In this document: positions 25,304-30,099 of the stretch, piece by piece
Layout of the letters: each line of letters begins with the position of its first letter
How positions within the stretch are numbered: the first letter of the stretch is position 1
Source of the DNA: Allocoleopsis sp036703385
GTDB lineage: Bacteria > Cyanobacteriota > Cyanobacteriia > Cyanobacteriales > Coleofasciculaceae
NCBI RefSeq assembly: GCF_036703385.1
Contig: NZ_DATNPA010000242.1
Coordinates: forward strand, 1-30,099
Direction of reading: 5' to 3'
DNA length: 30,099 nt
Made by a program: the position numbers and the translations under genes
The notes under the pieces: model-generated
The model's database searches: none
The model's input: the letters and a program-made list of their open reading frames with translations, nothing else
Told to the model about the DNA's origin: nothing

Positions 25304-25780
25304 CTAAGAACGCTGGAGCTGTCTATCTCTTTCCTTGATTACCCGTCTTTCTAAATTCGGATCATCTTGCCGCAGCTTTGTAATGGTGTTGTAGCGAATA
25401 TTCAAGAGGCCCTGTTTCTCGATTAAATTTTGAGCCTGAGAGCAAAAACGCGTCCAAATAGCAGCCACTTCAGTGGAAAGTCCTTCCAAGGAGGAGCAAG
25501 ACCGAATTTCAGGCACTGTGCCATTGTTGGCTCTTTTAATCTCGTCGTAAGTCGCTAAACGTAGAGCTTCCACTTTTAAGGAAGCACGAACGTATCGTGT
25601 CAATTCATCAGCCGTCACATCTTGAGCCTGAGCTGAAGACGTGAAGACAAGGGTATGCAAGTCTTTAGACAACCCAGGTGTAAGTCCTGCAAGAAGACTA
25701 ATAGTCGTCAGAGTTCCTATTAGTAGGCACTGGGAGAATATTCGGGTTAAGTCAGGTCGAGAACAGTAAGAAGTCATCAT
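25304..25780 (-). CDS. Secreted DUF4168-like protein (paralogue of neighbour)
   Basis: A 158-residue exported protein. The signal region is long, with a hydrophobic core at about 18-36 and a likely cleavage after AQA near residue 52 (SSAQAQDV). The body resembles the neighbouring DUF4168-like lipoprotein in order and spacing: LTRYVRASLKVEALRLATYDEI, two cysteines (RSCSSL, RFCSQA) about 24 residues apart, and a GLLNIRYNTIT-type C-terminal helix (in parts). It lacks the lipobox, so it would be soluble in the periplasm. The pair probably arose by tandem duplication. ATG 25780 is followed directly by a second ATG. Confidence 0.6.
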   Translation of the reverse strand: MMTSYCSRPDLTRIFSQCLLIGTLTTISLLAGLTPGLSKDLHTLVFTSSAQAQDVTADELTRYVRASLKVEALRLATYDEIKRANNGTVPEIRSCSSLEGLSTEVAAIWTRFCSQAQNLIEKQGLLNIRYNTITKLRQDDPNLERRVIKERDRQLQRS

Positions 25781-25985
25781 GACGAGCGCGTGGGACTATA
25801 AAACACCAAACACAAACCACAGAGGGCTAGTATTTTCTGAACTATTTTACGGGGCATAAGTTCCTCAGAATGCATGAAATTTAAGTCAACGAGGTCTGAC
25901 GTAGTAGTAAGGGGGAAAGGGTAGAACTAGAAATAGGAATGGATTGTGAATTCAACCCAGAACTTACATGTCCAATCCCTTTAAA

Positions 25986-26969
25986 CTAATTCTTACAAAT
26001 TTGACAGAGTTCTATGACTTTAGTTTGTAGGGTTGCCAAAGGTTCGCCACCTCTTTTCAGCTCGAATTCTAACTCTAGCAGCACCCGTAGAGTTGAAGTC
26101 AGTTGATTCGGAGAAAGGGACTGAACCTCCCTGGTGATAAAGTAAATTCGTTTGGGGTTCCCCACCTCAGCTGCCGTAGCGATCGCTTTTTGGTCACGTT
26201 CTCCCGCACTCACCATCAGCTTTACCCATAGCCAGGTACGAAATTGCCCGATTAAAGTGGCAACAATCCTCAAGGCTGGTTCGTTTTTATTGATTAAGTC
26301 AGCCACCAATCCTAACGCTTTGACCCCATCTCCCTGGAGAATCGCGGCGGCAAGTTGCAAACTGTTTTGCGTATTAGCTGTGACTAGGGTAGCAATTGTT
26401 TTTTCATTTAACGGTTTGACTGAATCCCCAATATAGAGTTGCAATTTTTCTAGTTCGTTGAGCAGCTGCCGAGTATCGTTACCAACTGACTGTGCCAACA
26501 GTTGGGCGGCTGCATCTGTGAGTTTGACGCCAACCTCTCTAGAATAGGCGTGTACCCGCTGCACCAGTTCTTCTGTTTTCCAAGGGGGGATGAGAGAAAA
26601 CTCCTGGATTACGCTATACTTTTGCAGCAGTTTAGTTGATTTAATACGCCCGTCAGGTCGATTGCGCGTTGTCAGTAACAAAATAGACTCTTCTGGAATC
26701 AAAGGTAGAGTACGCTCTAGTTCTGCTAGCAAATTTTCTGAACATTGCTGGCACACTGTTGTCTCTACTAACCAGACTAGGCGCTTACCCATGCCAAACG
26801 GTGGAGTCAGTGCTTGATTCAGCCCTTGGATGACGGCATCTGGTTGGTCGGGGGGAATTTTGTCATAGTTAAAATTAGCCCAGTTGGGGTCGAGGACTGA
26901 CTTGCGCAGTTGGTTTACAGCTTGTGTCAGGGTAAAGTCATCTTCTCCCCAGTAGAGGTAAATTGGCAT
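25986..26969 (-). CDS. holA: DNA polymerase III delta subunit HolA
   Basis: The delta subunit of the clamp loader, which opens the sliding clamp during replication. The protein is 327 residues from ATG 26969 (330 from an upstream GTG 26978), a normal length. The N-terminus MPIYLYWGEDDF is a hallmark of the family. An AAA+-like N-terminal domain without a working Walker A, typical of delta, is followed by VGNDTRQLLNELEKLQLY in the lid region and a C-terminal collar domain with AALRIV-like and QFRTWLWVKLM segments. It is divergently arranged with the phosphoesterase-like gene, with only about 33 bp between the likely starts, so the promoters must overlap the coding ends. Confidence 0.88.
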   Translation of the reverse strand: MPIYLYWGEDDFTLTQAVNQLRKSVLDPNWANFNYDKIPPDQPDAVIQGLNQALTPPFGMGKRLVWLVETTVCQQCSENLLAELERTLPLIPEESILLLTTRNRPDGRIKSTKLLQKYSVIQEFSLIPPWKTEELVQRVHAYSREVGVKLTDAAAQLLAQSVGNDTRQLLNELEKLQLYIGDSVKPLNEKTIATLVTANTQNSLQLAAAILQGDGVKALGLVADLINKNEPALRIVATLIGQFRTWLWVKLMVSAGERDQKAIATAAEVGNPKRIYFITREVQSLSPNQLTSTLRVLLELEFELKRGGEPLATLQTKVIELCQICKN

Positions 26970-27002
26970 AGTAAACACCCAAGGTTAGAGAGGGGATCGA
27001 GA

Positions 27003-27791
27003 TTGGACGAGACTTTTCAAACATATTTAAATCGGGTGGCACGGCTGACGCTACCAGCAACATACAAGTCCCAGTTGCAACATATTCAAGAGTCACCCAA
27101 GTTTAAGCTTCTCCCAGACGGCAGCAGACAGGCGGCACCGTTTCCAGGGTACTCAGTGGTTACACCCCCCTGGGAGGAAGAGTCGGAGAATTCTGCATTC
27201 TACACTCCCTTGGAAGTGCTGCAAAAAAAGCTGTTGCAGGAACTAGACCCTGGTTTAATCGTACTAGTACCTCCTGAGAGCTTTCATTTAACTCTGGCGG
27301 ATTTAATTTGGGATAGTGCCTTCCGCGATCGGGAGAATGAAAATCCCAACTTTGAGGAGCAACTACAAATCCGTATCGGGGAGAGCTTTCAAAATTATCA
27401 GAAGTTACTGAGTAACGGTAATCCGATTTGCTGGCAACTGTTAGGGATTATGATTCGCCCTCGTGCGATCGCCGTGTGTTTGGCACCCCAAGACGAAGAC
27501 TCTTACAAACGAATGTTGGATTTTCGCCGTGCTATCTACCAAAGTTCAGGTCTAATTGCCTTAGGGATTGAGCAACAGTATCACTTTACGGCTCACATTA
27601 CCCTGGCCTATTTCGGGGAAATATCACCAGACTTAGATCGCGATCGCCTTGCTGACACGCTATCAAAATTAAGTCAGGAAGCGCTAGAAGAGGAATTAGC
27701 GCCCCTGTGTGCTAGGCGGGTGGAATTGCGGAAATTTGACGATATGGTGCGCTACTATCGTAAACCTGACTGGCCGGTTTTAGAGTTCTAA
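27003..27791 (+). CDS. 2H phosphoesterase-like protein (DUF1868 type)
   Basis: A 262-residue protein with two H-x-T motifs expected of the 2H phosphoesterase / LigT-like fold: FHLTL (His95, Thr97) and AHITL (His198, Thr200). Such enzymes act on cyclic phosphodiesters of RNA or nucleotides; the substrate here is unknown. The start is taken as TTG 27003, preceded by GAGAGGGG, because an in-frame start at 26910 would overlap holA on the other strand and add an uncharacteristic N-terminus. The region between the motifs is typical of the cyanobacterial DUF1868-type proteins, as far as can be recalled. It is followed by a gap with an inverted-repeat element. Confidence 0.7.
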   Translation: MDETFQTYLNRVARLTLPATYKSQLQHIQESPKFKLLPDGSRQAAPFPGYSVVTPPWEEESENSAFYTPLEVLQKKLLQELDPGLIVLVPPESFHLTLADLIWDSAFRDRENENPNFEEQLQIRIGESFQNYQKLLSNGNPICWQLLGIMIRPRAIAVCLAPQDEDSYKRMLDFRRAIYQSSGLIALGIEQQYHFTAHITLAYFGEISPDLDRDRLADTLSKLSQEALEEELAPLCARRVELRKFDDMVRYYRKPDWPVLEF

Positions 27792-28171
27792 AGTTGCCAG
27801 CCTTCAGCTATTAGGAATTTATTCACAATCGATGAGATGTATCTTTCAAATTTTGAATTTTTCCACGACTTATTGTTTCATCCGAGTGCAAAATTCACCA
27901 TTCCATTCAGACTGATGCGCTGATCGGCTACTGTACTCCCACCACGACGCCTATAGTTTAAGATCGGTTTTTTATGAAGCCGTAGCTCTTAAACCTGAGT
28001 TCGATATAAAAGGCTTCTCAACGAAATAGTCAGGGCTTTAGGCTCTCTTTCGGTACAGAGAATCAAAGCTTTCAGCTTATATCGAACTCAGGTTTTTTAA
28101 GACGAACCACTCCAGGCACAGAGTTCGCAGAGTACAGAGCAAGAGGAAATATAGAGATAGGAGAATTGACG
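27792..28171. other. Gap of about 380 bp upstream of cobH
   Basis: No gene was seen. It contains the 105-bp inverted-repeat element at 27991-28095. I looked for a cobalamin riboswitch because cobH follows, but saw no conserved B12-box-like core. A ribosome-binding site TAGGAGA sits at 28158-28164, well placed for ATG 28172. Confidence 0.5.
27991..28095. repeat. 105-bp element with perfect 19-bp inverted ends
   Basis: AAACCTGAGTTCGATATAA (27991-28009) is perfectly repeated in inverted form at 28077-28095, with 67 bp between. There is no coding potential inside. Size and end structure suit a MITE or other non-autonomous element. No clean target duplication was found, so it could instead be a long leader hairpin. 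It lies 76 bp before cobH. Confidence 0.6.
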
Positions 28172-28795
28172 ATGAACTTGCCCATCCATCCGATCATGGA
28201 GCAAAGTTTTGCCGTCATTGATCGAGAAATTGGCAAACATAACTTTAATCTTGCTGAGTATGCCATTGTCAGGCGAGTTATTCACAGTACGGCTGATTTT
28301 GAATTTGCCCAATTGATTCGGTTTAGTGAAGGTGCGATCGCATCTGGCATCAAAGCTATCCAACAGCAAACACCAATTATCACCGATGTCGGGATGGTGA
28401 AGCAGGGGGTAGCGGGAATGGTGGCGAAAACCTTTGGCAACTCCCTGATTGCGGCTGTCGAACAGGTATCGGAAGCGCTACCGGGAAAGACTCGCACAGA
28501 AACCGGGTTAATCCAATGCTTTGAGCAATATCCAGGCGCGATTTATGTGATTGGCAATGCCCCCACTGCCCTGCTTGCTTTGTGTGCCCAGCTTCCATGT
28601 TTACCCATTCAACCCGCATTAGTGATTGGTGCACCCGTCGGCTTCATCTCGGTGAGCGAATCCAAGGAAGCTTTGGCACAAACCTCAGTCCCTCAGATTT
28701 ATGTTGAGGGACGTAAAGGCGGTTCACCCGTTGCGGCTGCCATTCTTAATGCTTTAATGGTTTTGGCTTGGGAGAATCAAGCGGTTACAGGTTGA
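28172..28795 (+). CDS. cobH: Precorrin-8X methylmutase (CobH/CbiC)
   Basis: The enzyme moves a methyl group from C-11 to C-12 of precorrin-8X (or the cobalt form), giving hydrogenobyrinate or cobyrinate in cobalamin synthesis. This 207-residue protein has the active-site region RRVIHSTADFEF (His38), DVGMVKQGV, the helix GNAPTALLAL, and GAPVGFISVSESKE near the C-terminus. ATG 28172 has GGAG 8 nt upstream; a TTG two codons earlier is less likely. The gene ends ACA-GGT-TGA within a GGTTGAA repeat. cobL follows on the same strand after 249 bp of repeats, so the two may be co-transcribed. Confidence 0.94.
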   Translation: MNLPIHPIMEQSFAVIDREIGKHNFNLAEYAIVRRVIHSTADFEFAQLIRFSEGAIASGIKAIQQQTPIITDVGMVKQGVAGMVAKTFGNSLIAAVEQVSEALPGKTRTETGLIQCFEQYPGAIYVIGNAPTALLALCAQLPCLPIQPALVIGAPVGFISVSESKEALAQTSVPQIYVEGRKGGSPVAAAILNALMVLAWENQAVTG

Positions 28796-29044
28796 ATAAG
28801 GGTTGCAGGTTGAAGGTTAACAAGTTGCAGGTTAAATAAGGGTTGCAAGTCAGTTGTAAAACTAACTTTTGGGGAACGCTAACGCTAACGCCGAATGGAA
28901 ACATTCAATCTGAGTAACCTACCCCTACCCTTCGGGAACGCCTATGGCGAACGGGAAACGCTACGCGAACAACGTTCAACCTTCCAACCTTCAACTTTTT
29001 CTGAGTAACCTTCAACGTTCAACCTTCCAACCTTCAACTTTTTT
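28787..29044. repeat. Heptamer and palindromic repeats between cobH and cobL
   Basis: Degenerate GGTTGAA/GGTTGCA units run from the cobH stop to about 28850. A palindromic block with GGGAACGCC-TAT-GGCG (28934-28950 area) and TACGCGAAC resembles dispersed repeats common in Nostoc-type genomes. Then come two identical 30-bp copies of an AACCTTC-rich unit (28971-29000 and 29014-29043), the second ending next to the cobL ATG. TCTGAGTAACCT also occurs twice (28909-28920 and 28999-29010). The tract leaves no Shine-Dalgarno for cobL. Confidence 0.75.
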
Positions 29045-30099
29045 ATGGCAGAAGTACACGTTGTTGGCATTGGTTTGGATGGCGCAGCTGGATTAACGGA
29101 TACAGTGCGGCAGGTTGTGGAACGGGCAAGTTTATTAGTGGGGAGCGATCGCTTGCAGAGCTACTTTCCCAACCATCCGGCTTCACGCCTGGTATTGGGA
29201 GATTTTATCCAGACGATTCGAGACATTCGCTCCCAACTAGGGGCAGGTGAAACCAATACATGTATTGTCGTATTGGCGAGTGGCGATCCACTCTTTTTCG
29301 GCTTGGGACGACTGTTATTAGAAGAACTGCCTCGAGAGCAGTTGACTTTTCATCCCCATACCAGTTCAGTTCAGCTCGCCTTCAACCGAATTAAGGTGCC
29401 TTGGCAGGATGCCTGCGCGATCAGTATCCACGGACGTTCGATGGAGTCGTTGACAGTTGCGCTACAGCAGGGGGTTGAGAAGATTGCCGTACTGACGGAT
29501 GGGACAAATACGCCTGGTGCGATCGCGCGTTTGTTAGTGGCTATGGATTTATCCAATCGCTACGAATTTTGGGTTTGTGAAAATTTGGGAGGCAGTGATG
29601 AGCGAGTTCAATGTATATCAGTAGATGAGTTATCACACAAAACGTTCGCGCCGCTCAATGTGGTTGTATTACTGCGTAAGTCAGAGCTAGATGACAAACC
29701 CCTAGATGTTAACTCTCTCCCCATGATGGGATTACCGGACGAGATATTTTTAAGTTTTAGCGATCGCCCCGGTTTGATGACGAAACGTGAGGTGCGGCTT
29801 CTCATCTTGGGAGAACTAGCACTGCAACCAGGGTTAACCATCTGGGACATCGGCGCTGGAACGGGTTCGGTTTCGATTGAGATTGCGCGTTTGTCGGTAA
29901 CTTCTCAGGTTTATGCGATTGAGAAAACGGCGATCGGAAGTACTTTAATTGAACAGAACTGCCAACGCCTCCAGGTGAAAAATGTTACCTCAATTCATGG
30001 CAATGCACCGGGGATTTTGCAGCATCTTCCAGCACCCCAGCGCGTTTTTCTGGGCGGGAGCGGGGGAAATTTAACCGCCATTCTCGATACCTGTAACGT
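29045..30099 (+). CDS. cobL: Precorrin-6Y C5,15-methyltransferase CobL (CbiE-CbiT), 3' truncated by window
   Basis: A bifunctional enzyme of cobalamin synthesis that methylates C-5 and C-15 of precorrin-6Y and removes the acetate side chain at C-12. From ATG 29045 the frame is open for 351 codons to the window edge. CbiE part (about 1-205): VHVVGIGLDG, LLVGSDRLQSYF, VVLASGDPLFFGLG, TSSVQLAFNRIKVPW. CbiT part begins at about residue 235: LMTKREVRLLILGELAL and the SAM-binding IWDIGAGTGSVSIEIA. FLGGSGGNLTAIL sits near the cut end. About 50-60 residues are probably missing at the C-terminus. There is no ribosome site; a repeat ends at the ATG. Confidence 0.93.
   Translation, partial: MAEVHVVGIGLDGAAGLTDTVRQVVERASLLVGSDRLQSYFPNHPASRLVLGDFIQTIRDIRSQLGAGETNTCIVVLASGDPLFFGLGRLLLEELPREQLTFHPHTSSVQLAFNRIKVPWQDACAISIHGRSMESLTVALQQGVEKIAVLTDGTNTPGAIARLLVAMDLSNRYEFWVCENLGGSDERVQCISVDELSHKTFAPLNVVVLLRKSELDDKPLDVNSLPMMGLPDEIFLSFSDRPGLMTKREVRLLILGELALQPGLTIWDIGAGTGSVSIEIARLSVTSQVYAIEKTAIGSTLIEQNCQRLQVKNVTSIHGNAPGILQHLPAPQRVFLGGSGGNLTAILDTCN

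Noticed and set aside
26910..27002. Longer start for the phosphoesterase-like gene
   Set aside because: It would overlap the opposite-strand holA coding start, and the added residues do not look like part of the fold.
27792..28171. Cobalamin riboswitch before cobH
   Set aside because: The conserved B12-box core was not found; the structure present is a simple inverted repeat.
28787..29044. Repeat tract as a possible CRISPR array
   Set aside because: Units are 7 bp without unique spacers of constant length, and no cas gene is in the window.

Overview
The window is cyanobacterial chromosome. The HIP1 octamer GCGATCGC recurs throughout, the intergenic DNA is full of 7-bp tandem repeats, and the centre holds a phototaxis operon whose receptor carries cyanobacteriochrome (CBCR) GAF domains. 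Urease, cobalamin-pathway and thylakoid-type pentapeptide genes fit this. The gene style suggests a filamentous, motile (Oscillatoriales/Coleofasciculales-like) species, but that is an inference.

Left part (1-8912, mostly plus strand): the 3' end of an unidentified gene; a two-RCK potassium-channel-like protein with a degenerate selectivity filter; a secreted LolA-like protein; a radical SAM protein overlapping a methyltransferase-like gene that turns AT-rich; a secreted pentapeptide-repeat protein; then ureD, ureA and ureB. ureA and ureB are separated by about 890 bp holding a small opposite-strand gene. No ureC follows ureB.

Centre (9045-22229, minus strand): one long chemotaxis-type operon in the order pixG (PATAN-REC), pixH (CheY), pixI (CheW), pixJ (MCP), pixL (CheA-REC) and a second cheW. 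This matches the order of the pix/tax1 positive-phototaxis operon of Synechocystis and resembles the Nostoc ptx locus. PixJ is 2071 residues, with no evident membrane segment and eight GAF domains. Five have red/green CBCR hallmarks (W-x-D plus Cys-His), one is a DXCF-type CBCR with Cys-Tyr in place of Cys-His, one is a CBCR relic without the cysteine, and the first is an ordinary GAF. Light would be sensed by the GAF array, passed through the MCP domain and CheW proteins to PixL, and on to PixH/PixG, which in known systems act on type IV pili.

Right part (23252-30099): ureF and ureE on the minus strand, two DUF4168-like secreted proteins, holA, a 2H-phosphoesterase-like gene, cobH and the start of cobL, which runs off the end. 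The urease set is therefore split into ureD-A-B and ureE-F on opposite sides and strands of the phototaxis operon, with ureC and ureG outside the window.

A recurring theme is heptanucleotide repeats (units such as GGTTGAA, CAGTGAA, CTGATAA) that overlap the stop codons of at least five genes and touch the start codons of ureA and cobL. No tRNA, rRNA, CRISPR array, transposase or integrase gene was seen.
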